From Lachnospiraceae bacterium (GTDB taxonomy: Bacteria > Bacillota > Clostridia > Lachnospirales > Lachnospiraceae): a DNA stretch of 64,000 nucleotides. Below the pieces are notes generated by a model that saw nothing but the letters and a program-made list of their open reading frames with translations, was not told where the DNA came from and searched no databases. This document shows, in pieces, positions 1 through 7,988 of this stretch. How positions within the stretch are numbered: position 1 is the stretch's first letter; the number at the start of each line of letters is the position of its first letter. The stretch spans positions 1-64,000 of the forward strand of contig JAAWEK010000008.1 of NCBI GenBank assembly GCA_022794265.1, given 5' to 3'. The position numbers and the translations under genes were made by a program.

Positions 1-2
1 AA

Positions 3-749
3 TCCGCATATGCCAATCTTAGGGGAATCTATTATATCGAACACATGGAATTTGCTGACGGAACCGTATGGAATGCGGATGATATCAAAGAAAAAAGCCG
101 TTACATAGAAGGAACTGAAGGAGCGGATACGCTGACAGGACAAAGCGGCTATAATTACAATAAGGATGAAATCTTCTCAGCCGGAGGCGGGGATGATACC
201 GTGAGGGCTGGAGACGGAAATGACATTCTGTACGGAGGAAGCGGAAACGATAAGCTGTATGGAGATGCCGGGGATGATGTTCTGGATGGAGGAATCGGGG
301 ACGACTTCCTGGAAGGAGGAGCAGGAAATGATACCTATTTGTTTGGCAGAGGGTACGGAACCGACCGCATTGCGGATAACCTTGGATCCAACCGGGTATC
401 CTTTGGGGAGGGCATCAACGTGGAGGATTTGGAACTGCTGAGAAATGACCGGAATCTGGAACTTTCAATTGCAGGAACGGAAGACCATCTGATACTTTCC
501 AATTATTTCTACAATTCTTCCTGGCAGAATTTTGAGTATACTTTTGCTGACGGGACAGTACTGGAGAAAGAGGATGTGTCTGCCATACTGGAGGGTTCTT
601 ATGTGTATGAAACAACTCTGAAGCAGGCCGGGGTGGCAGTAGAACTTATGGCATCCATGAATACGGATACTGGCATCGCATCGACGGAACAGTCAGACGG
701 CAACCGGCCGGACACCTCCGGACAGGAACAGCTTTGGGTGACGGAATAG
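3..749 (+). CDS. RTX calcium-binding repeat protein, C-terminal part (5' end outside window)
   Basis: The frame is open to the left window edge, so this is the C-terminal end of a longer protein. It has about six glycine/aspartate nonapeptide repeats of the GGxGxDxL type (for example GGSGNDKLYG) at about nt 183-345, which in RTX proteins fold into a calcium-binding parallel beta roll. The repeats are flanked by two copies of an FADGTV-type motif typical of the haemolysin-type calcium-binding related domain. The last 60 residues are polar, as expected for a C-terminal uncleaved type I secretion signal. HlyB- and HlyD-like genes follow directly, so this is the likely secreted substrate. Whether the missing N-terminal part is a toxin, enzyme or adhesin cannot be seen. 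Confidence 0.9.
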   Translation, partial: SAYANLRGIYYIEHMEFADGTVWNADDIKEKSRYIEGTEGADTLTGQSGYNYNKDEIFSAGGGDDTVRAGDGNDILYGGSGNDKLYGDAGDDVLDGGIGDDFLEGGAGNDTYLFGRGYGTDRIADNLGSNRVSFGEGINVEDLELLRNDRNLELSIAGTEDHLILSNYFYNSSWQNFEYTFADGTVLEKEDVSAILEGSYVYETTLKQAGVAVELMASMNTDTGIASTEQSDGNRPDTSGQEQLWVTE

Positions 750-783
750 TTACGGACAAAAGGGAAAGGAAACGGAGAGAATA

Positions 784-2919
784 TTGGAACAAAAGATAGA
801 TAACGGATTATCCAGCTTTTTAATACTGGTACGTATTATGAACATTCGGGTGACTGCAGAACAGCTCCGGCATATTCTGACATTGGAAGGGAAGGCTATG
901 TCGGAAGCAGATATGCTGACTGCGGCTAAGAAATTAAAATTGAAAGGAAAGATACGAACCCTTAATTTTCAACAGTTATCAGAGATTCATGCTCCGGTTA
1001 TAGGAAAGAACAAAGACGGTGAATTTTTTGTCATTGGAAAAACAGAACGGGAAAAGGTCATGGTAATACTGCCAGATAGCGGAACTAAACTGATGACAAG
1101 AGAGGAATTTGAAAAACAATGGTCGGGAATGACTGTAATGTTTAACCGGAAAGGGATTATTGATAAAGAAGCAGTCTTTGGATTTCAATGGTTTATTCCT
1201 GTCATATTAAAGTTTAAGCGGGAACTGGTACAGGTATTGGTGGCATCTTTTGCCATACAGATTATAGGAATCTTTACGCCGTTGATGACGCAGGTAGTGG
1301 TGGATAAAGTATTGGTACATAAAAGTTTATCCACCCTGCATGTACTGGCAGTCGGTTTGTTTTTAAGCTATGTATTTGAATTAATATTAAGCATGGCAAA
1401 AAATTATGTTTTTACACATACGACAAACCGGATAGATGTCATGTTAAGCCATAAGCTTTTTCGGCATTTATTTTCCCTGCCACTGAGGTATTTTGAGTCC
1501 CGGAAAGTGGGGGAGACTGTGGCAAGGGTAAGAGAACTGGACAGCATACGGACATTTCTGACGGGAATTCCCTTATCCTCCATGCTGGATTTATTTTTTA
1601 TTCTTGTTTATATCGCAGTATTGTTTCTATATAGTGTTCCGCTTACAATGGTAGTCATTGCATCGATTCCGGTGTTTGCGGTTTTATCGGCGGCGGTAAC
1701 GCCGCTGTTTAAGAAAAGACTGGAAGAAAAGTTCAGGACGGGAGCAGAGACCCAGTCTTATCTGGTGGAGAGCATTACCGGAATCCAGACAATAAAGTCA
1801 TTTGCACTGGAACCACGGCTGGAAAAAAAGTGGGGAGAGCTGCAGTCAGACTATGTCAGGGCAGGGTATAAGACCTCCATGGTTGCTGCAACTTCCAATA
1901 CTCTTGGAAGTTTTATACAGAAATCCTTTGATTTGCTGATATTATTTTTGGGAGCCAAAGCAGTTATGAATGGAACCTTTACAGTAGGGCAGCTTGTGGC
2001 GTTTCGTATGCTGGCGGGAAGGGTCAGTGGCCCGGTGCTTCGTTTTGTACAGCTCTGGCAGGAATATCAGCAGGCTGCCCTTTCCGTAAAACGAATTGGC
2101 GATATTTTCAACAGTACACCGGAACCAGTAACGGATATTAATAAAATGTCCCTGCCGGATATGACCGGAAACATTGTGTTTGAGAGAGTCAGTTTTCGGT
2201 ATCGGATAGATGCAGCGGAAGCCATTCGGGATATGAGTTTTAAAATTCCGGCAGGAATGATTGTAGGAGTCGTTGGAAAAAGTGGTTCCGGAAAAAGTAC
2301 CATTTCAAAACTGATTCAGCGGTTGTATATACCGGAAGCCGGCAAGATAATGATTGATGGAATGGATATTTCCCTTGCAGACCCGGCCTGGCTGAGAAAA
2401 CAGATTGGCGTAGTGCTTCAGGAGAATTTTATGTTTAACGGAACTGTCAGCGAAAATATATCCATTCACTGTCCGGGTGCGGGAATGGAACGAATTGTTG
2501 CGGCAGCTAAGATAGCAGGAGCCCATGAATTTATTCTGGAGATGCAGGATGGGTATGACACTGTAATCGGAGAAAAGGGAGTGGGTCTTTCCGGAGGGCA
2601 GAAGCAGAGAATTGCCATAGCCAGAGCCATTATCAATAATCCGAAAATCCTGATTTTTGATGAGGCGACTTCAGCATTGGATTATGAGTCGGAAAGTATT
2701 ATTCAAAATAATCTGAAAGAAATCTGTAAGGGAAGAACCGTTATTATCATTGCACACCGATTGTCTACATTAAAAGATGCGGACAGAATTATGGTTATCG
2801 AACGGGGAAGTCTTGCGGAATATGATACAAAAGAACGCCTAATGGAAAAACGGGGATTGTACTATTATCTGCAAAGCAGGCAGGAACAGGGAAAGCGGGT
2901 AGAGATAAATGAAAAATAA
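784..2919 (+). CDS. HlyB-like type I secretion ABC transporter (C39-like domain, membrane domain, ATPase)
   Basis: This 711-residue protein follows E. coli HlyB nearly from end to end and has almost the same length. Residues about 5-130 are a C39-like domain lacking the catalytic cysteine; HlyB uses such a domain to hold the unfolded RTX substrate rather than to cleave it. A six-helix transporter domain spans about 150-430. The ATPase domain has Walker A GKSGSGKST (about 498), signature LSGGQKQR (about 603), Walker B FDEATSALD and H-loop AHRLST. The chosen start is TTG at 784, preceded by GGAGAG; the next ATG (838) would cut into the C39-like domain. It should energise one-step export of the upstream RTX protein. 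The close match to a proteobacterial family suggests horizontal transfer. Confidence 0.93.
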   Translation: MEQKIDNGLSSFLILVRIMNIRVTAEQLRHILTLEGKAMSEADMLTAAKKLKLKGKIRTLNFQQLSEIHAPVIGKNKDGEFFVIGKTEREKVMVILPDSGTKLMTREEFEKQWSGMTVMFNRKGIIDKEAVFGFQWFIPVILKFKRELVQVLVASFAIQIIGIFTPLMTQVVVDKVLVHKSLSTLHVLAVGLFLSYVFELILSMAKNYVFTHTTNRIDVMLSHKLFRHLFSLPLRYFESRKVGETVARVRELDSIRTFLTGIPLSSMLDLFFILVYIAVLFLYSVPLTMVVIASIPVFAVLSAAVTPLFKKRLEEKFRTGAETQSYLVESITGIQTIKSFALEPRLEKKWGELQSDYVRAGYKTSMVAATSNTLGSFIQKSFDLLILFLGAKAVMNGTFTVGQLVAFRMLAGRVSGPVLRFVQLWQEYQQAALSVKRIGDIFNSTPEPVTDINKMSLPDMTGNIVFERVSFRYRIDAAEAIRDMSFKIPAGMIVGVVGKSGSGKSTISKLIQRLYIPEAGKIMIDGMDISLADPAWLRKQIGVVLQENFMFNGTVSENISIHCPGAGMERIVAAAKIAGAHEFILEMQDGYDTVIGEKGVGLSGGQKQRIAIARAIINNPKILIFDEATSALDYESESIIQNNLKEICKGRTVIIIAHRLSTLKDADRIMVIERGSLAEYDTKERLMEKRGLYYYLQSRQEQGKRVEINEK

Positions 2920-4012
2920 CATTTCGGAATATATATTAAAACATAACAGGAAAAAAGATGAAAATCTGAAATATGATTTTATGCCGGATATTCTGGAAAT
3001 TATAGAAAAACCGGCAAATGTTGCCGGTAAGGTTATTATCTGGTCAATCGTAATCTTTTTATTTCTGGCAGTATTGTGGGCGGGATTGTCAAAATCAGAT
3101 ATTGTAGTGACTGCGGAAGGATTTGTAGAGCCTGCGGGAACCGTTATTGCCGTTCAGGCAAAAGTGGGAGGAAGTATTACAGAGGTATATAAATGTAACG
3201 GCTCATATGTAAAGAAAGGGGAACTTATAGCTAAAGAAGATACAGCGATGGTTGACATTGACATTGCAGGAACGAAACAGGAGATTCATCGTCGGGAAGC
3301 AGAAAACGAAATATACAGAAAAGTTCTGGCAGGAGAAGATTTAACCGGAATATCACCGGAATCCTATGAAGAATCACTGACAGATAATATAAAATATTTG
3401 CTGATGCAGGAAAATTATTTTCGGGAATCATTATCGGAGAATGAAGAAGATTATGTAAAACGGTTAAAGGAACAGCATAATATTGCGGTAATGGAAAAAA
3501 TCATTGGTAACAAAGAGCGGATAGAAGAATTGAAATCCAATCTTGGAAAAGCCGGGGAAAATCAGAAAAACCGGATGATTTTTGCAGAAGAAAGCGGTTA
3601 TATTACAAACATGCAGGATGGTTTAACGGGAAAAGTGGTGGAAGAAGGAGAAAAATTATTCGATATTATACCCGAAAAAACCGAAATGAGAGTTCAATGT
3701 TATATAGGGAATGCTGATATCGGAAGGCTGAAGACGAATCAGCCGGTGGAAATTAAACTGGATTCATATCCTTATTCTGATTATGGTACATTGAAAGGCG
3801 CTATAATGTATATTTCACAAAATACGATATCTGTTCCTGAGAGACAGGATGTATATCAGGTTACCGTTACATTAGACCGGACGCCGGAAAACATTCGGCT
3901 GATGGCAGGAATGAACTGTCAGGTTGAAGTAAAGACCGGAACCAGATCCCTGTTAAAGTATTTTCTGGATCCGGTTACCGGTGCAATTGGCAGCGCGATG
4001 AAGGAGCGGTAA
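2909..4012 (+). CDS. HlyD-like membrane fusion (adaptor) protein, short form
   Basis: This 367-residue protein starts inside the end of the transporter gene (11-base overlap), so the two are probably translationally coupled. It has a cytoplasmic N-terminus, one membrane helix at about residues 43-65, a lipoyl/barrel half (VVTAEGFVEPAG), a charged helical segment at about 110-215, the second lipoyl half (ESGYITNM) and a beta-barrel region with the HlyD-family sequence QPVEIKLDSYPYSDYG. E. coli HlyD has 478 residues, and the part missing here is mostly the long helical hairpin that reaches TolC. That fits a cell without an outer membrane. It probably forms the extracellular end of the RTX exporter. 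Confidence 0.88.
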   Translation: MKNNISEYILKHNRKKDENLKYDFMPDILEIIEKPANVAGKVIIWSIVIFLFLAVLWAGLSKSDIVVTAEGFVEPAGTVIAVQAKVGGSITEVYKCNGSYVKKGELIAKEDTAMVDIDIAGTKQEIHRREAENEIYRKVLAGEDLTGISPESYEESLTDNIKYLLMQENYFRESLSENEEDYVKRLKEQHNIAVMEKIIGNKERIEELKSNLGKAGENQKNRMIFAEESGYITNMQDGLTGKVVEEGEKLFDIIPEKTEMRVQCYIGNADIGRLKTNQPVEIKLDSYPYSDYGTLKGAIMYISQNTISVPERQDVYQVTVTLDRTPENIRLMAGMNCQVEVKTGTRSLLKYFLDPVTGAIGSAMKER

Positions 4013-4021
4013 GCCGGGATG

Positions 4022-5356
4022 TTACGGCTTGAATTTTTTCATCCAGACTCCGCTGAAATAACAAATAACCGAAATTATCATAGCAATTGTCCAGCCCACC
4101 GGCCAGGAACTCCATATACCAGAAGAACCGAACCGGTAATACAGGATATATGATAAAGCCACACGGATGATTAAATCCGAGAAGGTGGACAGCATAAACC
4201 AGAACATGGCACCGGCGCCGCGAAGCACACCGTCTGCCATAAGCTTAACGGATATGACCAGATAAAACGGCGATACGATTTTTAAGAAGGTGAAACCGGT
4301 CTGAATGGCGGTTTCACTTTCGTTATTCATAAAGAGTTTTAATATCAGGGAACCGCCGAAGAAAAAGAGCAGTGTACATGGAATAACAATGCAAAGCAAC
4401 ATGGAGAAGCCGGACCGGAATCCTTCCCTGACACGCCTTTGTTTTCCGGCGCCCAGATTCTGGGCGGTAAAACTGGATAAGGCATTTCCCAGAGTGGTAA
4501 AAGAAGTGATACAGAATGTATTCAGTTTTACTGCGGCAGAATAGCCTGCCACTGCGGAAGAACCGCATTTATTTACCAGGTTCTGAATGAACAGGTTTCC
4601 TACAGATACAAAGCTTTGCTGCAGAATACTGGGAACGGCTACCAGACTGATTTGCTTCAGCATTGGCAGGGAAAAAACAGGAGCTTTTTCACTGGTAGCG
4701 AATTTTTTGAGATGTTTCATCAGGGCAATAAACGCCAGTACACAGGAAATTCCCTGGGCAAGAAAGGTGGCCCACGCTACCCCTGCAATCTTCATATGGA
4801 ACGTTATTACAAAAAGCAGGTCCAATAAAATATTTCCTACAGAGGAAAATATCAGAAAATACAGTGGGGTTTTGGAATCCCCTAAGGCTGTAAAAATTCC
4901 TGTACAGATATTGTACATGAATAAAAAGAACAGCCCGGCAATATATATATTGAGATAAAGTATGGAATCTTTCATTATATTAGACGGAGTATCCAGCAGA
5001 AGCAGCATTTTTTTGCAAAAGACAAATCCGGATACTGTCAGAAGGAGACAGAGAGCAGAAGCAGATAGAAAGGTAGTCGTAACAGCTGTTTTCATATCCC
5101 TGTATTTTTTTGCGCCGAACAATTGGGAAACAATAACAGAGCATCCCACGTTACTGCCGATGGCAATGGCCATAAAAATCATGGTAATGGGATAAGAAGC
5201 TCCTACGGCGGCCAAAGCGTTTTCATTTATAAATTTACCGGCAATCACGCTGTCGGCTATGTTGTAAAGCTGTTGGAACATAACACTGATCAGCATTGGG
5301 ACGGTAAATACAAGTAATACTTTTTTTGGATTTCCTACGGTTAAATCAGTTGTCAT
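4022..5356 (-). CDS. MATE family multidrug/cation antiporter
   Basis: The 444-residue protein has about twelve hydrophobic segments in two similar halves and begins MTTDLTVGNP, a common N-terminus for clostridial MATE proteins. Motifs include FQQLYNIADSVIAG in helix 1 and QNLGAGK in the second half. Such proteins export drugs or metabolites using a sodium or proton gradient; the substrate cannot be read from the sequence. The gene converges on the HlyD-like gene with nine bases between stops. The start at 5356 is supported by AGGAGG about 7 bases upstream. Confidence 0.92.
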   Translation of the reverse strand: MTTDLTVGNPKKVLLVFTVPMLISVMFQQLYNIADSVIAGKFINENALAAVGASYPITMIFMAIAIGSNVGCSVIVSQLFGAKKYRDMKTAVTTTFLSASALCLLLTVSGFVFCKKMLLLLDTPSNIMKDSILYLNIYIAGLFFLFMYNICTGIFTALGDSKTPLYFLIFSSVGNILLDLLFVITFHMKIAGVAWATFLAQGISCVLAFIALMKHLKKFATSEKAPVFSLPMLKQISLVAVPSILQQSFVSVGNLFIQNLVNKCGSSAVAGYSAAVKLNTFCITSFTTLGNALSSFTAQNLGAGKQRRVREGFRSGFSMLLCIVIPCTLLFFFGGSLILKLFMNNESETAIQTGFTFLKIVSPFYLVISVKLMADGVLRGAGAMFWFMLSTFSDLIIRVALSYILYYRFGSSGIWSSWPVGWTIAMIISVICYFSGVWMKKFKP

Positions 5357-5520
5357 ATGTAAGCCTCCTTTTTATCAGACCAATCTTACACCTATTTTTT
5401 TTTGATTTCAAGATAATTCCGGATAAAAACGTTATTTTGTCAGTTTTTTAAAATGTGCCGGGTGTTCCAATAAATTCTTATAGCAATATGCATAAAAATA
5501 TGTTAAAATTGAATTGTAAT

Positions 5521-5539
5521 TTGTGCGAAATTTTAACAA
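5521..5539. promoter_or_regulatory. Possible Rex (NADH-sensing repressor) operator before hydC
   Basis: TTGTGCGAAATTTTAACAA is an imperfect inverted repeat with TTGT and ACAA ends, close to the clostridial Rex pattern TTGT-TAANNNNTTA-ACAA but one base longer. It lies 60 bases before hydC. Rex represses many fermentative and hydrogenase genes when NADH is low, which suits this operon. The match is not perfect, so this is a candidate only. Confidence 0.4.
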
Positions 5540-5598
5540 TAGCATTTTAAAGTGATGAAATGTTTTGGGAAAGAAAAGAACAGGGAAGGAGAAATAAA

Positions 5599-6090
5599 AT
5601 GCTGAAACAAAGCGAAATAGAAACGATTGATGCAGTGCTGGATGCCCATGAATATCAGGCCTCCCAGGTGATTGCCATCATGCAGGAGGTACAGAAGATA
5701 TACCATTATCTTCCGGAAGAAGTCCTTTGCCATATAGCGAAAGAGTTAAAGATTAGTGAAGCCAAAATCTATGGCGTGGCAACGTTTTATGAGAATTTTT
5801 CACTGGAACCCAAGGGAAAATATGTGATTAAGGTTTGCGACGGAACGGCATGTCATGTCAGAAAATCCATACCGATTCTGGAAGAATTCAGAAAAACGCT
5901 GGGTGTTACGGAAGCGAAACCCACTACACCGGATATGATGTTTACCGTAGAAACGGTATCTTGTCTGGGTGCCTGCGGACTGGCTCCGGTCTGTACGGTT
6001 AATGATGTGGTTCATCCGGCAATGACACCGGAAAAGGCAAGAGAACTGATAGAGGAACTCAGAAAGGAGGTATCATCGGATGAGAATTAA
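5599..6090 (+). CDS. hydC: NuoE-like [2Fe-2S] subunit of NAD(P)-linked [FeFe] hydrogenase
   Basis: A 163-residue thioredoxin-like ferredoxin of the NuoE/HndA/HydC family. Four cysteines in the arrangement CDGTACH ... SCLGACGLAPVC bind one [2Fe-2S] cluster, preceded by a helical N-terminal part containing the family sequence YHYLPEEVL. It works with the next two subunits to pass electrons between NAD(H), ferredoxin and protons. The ATG at 5599 follows AAGGAG; an upstream in-frame ATG (5560) lacks a good ribosome site. The gene overlaps hydB by 11 bases, which suggests coupled translation. Family placement is secure; electron bifurcation is inferred from the three-subunit layout. Confidence 0.93.
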   Translation: MLKQSEIETIDAVLDAHEYQASQVIAIMQEVQKIYHYLPEEVLCHIAKELKISEAKIYGVATFYENFSLEPKGKYVIKVCDGTACHVRKSIPILEEFRKTLGVTEAKPTTPDMMFTVETVSCLGACGLAPVCTVNDVVHPAMTPEKARELIEELRKEVSSDEN

Positions 6091-7969
6091 CACCCGGGAA
6101 GAATTAAGCCAGAGAAGAAAGGAATATAAGCAGTCTCTGGACAGCCAGAAAAAACAAATATTGATTTGTGCGGGAACCGGCTGTGTGGCAGGAGGTTCAT
6201 TAAAAATATATGATAGAATGAAAGAACTGATGGAGGAAAAAGGGCTGAAATGTTCAGTGGTTCTGGAAAAAGAACCCCATGACGAAAGCATAGGCATTAA
6301 AAAAAGCGGATGCCACGGTTTCTGTGAAATGGGACCATTGCTGAAGATTGACCCTGTGGGCTGGCTCTATACCAAAGTCAGGATTGAGGATTGCGAGGAT
6401 ATCATAGAGAAATCTATCATAGGTGACGAAGTGGTAGAACGGTTGGTTTATAAGGATAAAGATGGAAATCCTTATGTAAAACAGAAGGAAATCCCATTCT
6501 ATAAACAGCAGACCAGAATTGCACTGGAACACTGTGGCCAGATTAATGCAGAATCTATTAAAGAATACATAGCACTTGGAGGTTATGAAGCGGTTGCCAA
6601 AGCGTTGTTTGAAATGACGCCGGAGGAAATTGTAGATGAGATTTCCGAAAGTTCTCTCAGAGGAAGAGGCGGCGGCGGATTCCCAACCGGAAGAAAGTGG
6701 GGACAGGTACTTCGTCAGGCAGAGCCTGAAAAATATGTGGTCTGCAACGGAGATGAAGGTGACCCGGGAGCATTTATGGACCGTTCCATGATGGAGGGAG
6801 AGCCTCATCGTGTAATTGAAGGAATGTTGATTGCAGGTATTGCCACTCAGGCACATACAGGTTATATATATGTAAGAGCAGAATATCCACTGGCAGTGGA
6901 ACGGTTGTCCAAAGCTATCAGCAAGGCAAAGGAAAAGGGACTGCTTGGAAAAAATATTTTAAATTCCGGTTTTGATTTTGAATTACATATCAGTCAGGGA
7001 GCAGGCGCCTTTGTCTGCGGAGAAGGAAGTGCTTTGACTGCTTCCATAGAAGGAAACAGAGGAATGCCGAGGGTAAAACCGCCGAGAACCGTAGAACATG
7101 GTCTGTTTGATAAGCCTACGGTGCTGAATAATGTTGAAACGTTCTGCAATGTTCCGCCGATTATTCTCAATGGGGCAGAATGGTATAAGCAGTTCGGACC
7201 GGAAAATAACCACGGAACCAAGGCATTTGCCCTGACCGGAAATGTAAATAATACGGGACTGATTGAAGTACCGATGGGAACCACATTACGTCAGGTTATC
7301 TTTGATATTGGCGGCGGTGTAAAAGGCGGCGCATTTAAAGCGGTTCAGATTGGCGGACCGTCCGGCGGCTGTCTCTGCATCAGCGCTACCGAGGATCATC
7401 TGGATATGAAATTAGACTTTGATTCTCTGAAAAAAGTAGGCGCCATGATTGGTTCCGGCGGACTGGTTGTTATGAATGACAAGAGCTGTATGGTGGAAGT
7501 TGCCAGATTCTTTATGAACTTTACCCAGAAAGAATCCTGCGGCAAATGCGTTCCGTGCCGGGAAGGTACCAAGCGTATGCTGGAGCTTCTGACAGATATT
7601 ACAGAGGGAAGAGGTACCATGGAGCATATTGAAATGCTGGAGGAGCTGTCGGATACCATTTCCGCAACGGCGCTCTGCGGTCTGGGAAAGACTGCTGCAT
7701 CTCCGGTAGTCAGCACGCTAAAATATTTCAGGGATGAATATATCGCTCATGTGGTGGATAAAAAATGTCCGGCAGGGCAGTGTAAAGCGTTGGTTTCTCT
7801 TAAGATAGATGCGGACAAGTGTAAAGGCTGTACCCTGTGTGCAAGAAACTGTCCGGTTGGTGCGATAACAGGAACGGTAAAAGAGCCTCATGTCATTGAT
7901 ACGTCAAAATGTATTAAGTGCGGTGTCTGCCAGAGCAATTGTAAGTTTGATGCTATCGCATACGAATAG
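6080..7969 (+). CDS. hydB: NuoF-like flavin/NAD(P)H-binding subunit of [FeFe] hydrogenase
   Basis: This 629-residue protein has the full HydB/HndC order: a thioredoxin-like [2Fe-2S] domain (about 25-115), the 51-kDa flavoprotein domain with FMN/NAD motifs GRGGGGFPTG (about 195) and GDEGDPGAF (about 224), an SLBB domain, the [4Fe-4S] motif ESCGKCVPCREG (about 484), and a C-terminal two-cluster ferredoxin (CKGCTLCARNCP and CIKCGVCQSNC). The extra N- and C-terminal domains separate it from respiratory NuoF. It should oxidise or reduce NAD(P)H in the soluble trimeric hydrogenase. GGAGG precedes the ATG, inside the end of hydC. Confidence 0.95.
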   Translation: MRINTREELSQRRKEYKQSLDSQKKQILICAGTGCVAGGSLKIYDRMKELMEEKGLKCSVVLEKEPHDESIGIKKSGCHGFCEMGPLLKIDPVGWLYTKVRIEDCEDIIEKSIIGDEVVERLVYKDKDGNPYVKQKEIPFYKQQTRIALEHCGQINAESIKEYIALGGYEAVAKALFEMTPEEIVDEISESSLRGRGGGGFPTGRKWGQVLRQAEPEKYVVCNGDEGDPGAFMDRSMMEGEPHRVIEGMLIAGIATQAHTGYIYVRAEYPLAVERLSKAISKAKEKGLLGKNILNSGFDFELHISQGAGAFVCGEGSALTASIEGNRGMPRVKPPRTVEHGLFDKPTVLNNVETFCNVPPIILNGAEWYKQFGPENNHGTKAFALTGNVNNTGLIEVPMGTTLRQVIFDIGGGVKGGAFKAVQIGGPSGGCLCISATEDHLDMKLDFDSLKKVGAMIGSGGLVVMNDKSCMVEVARFFMNFTQKESCGKCVPCREGTKRMLELLTDITEGRGTMEHIEMLEELSDTISATALCGLGKTAASPVVSTLKYFRDEYIAHVVDKKCPAGQCKALVSLKIDADKCKGCTLCARNCPVGAITGTVKEPHVIDTSKCIKCGVCQSNCKFDAIAYE

Positions 7970-7988
7970 AAGAGGAGGAACATAACGT

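Noticed and set aside
2909-4022. TolC-like or other outer-membrane component beside the RTX exporter
   Set aside because: The next gene is a convergent MATE exporter; no outer-membrane protein is encoded in the window.
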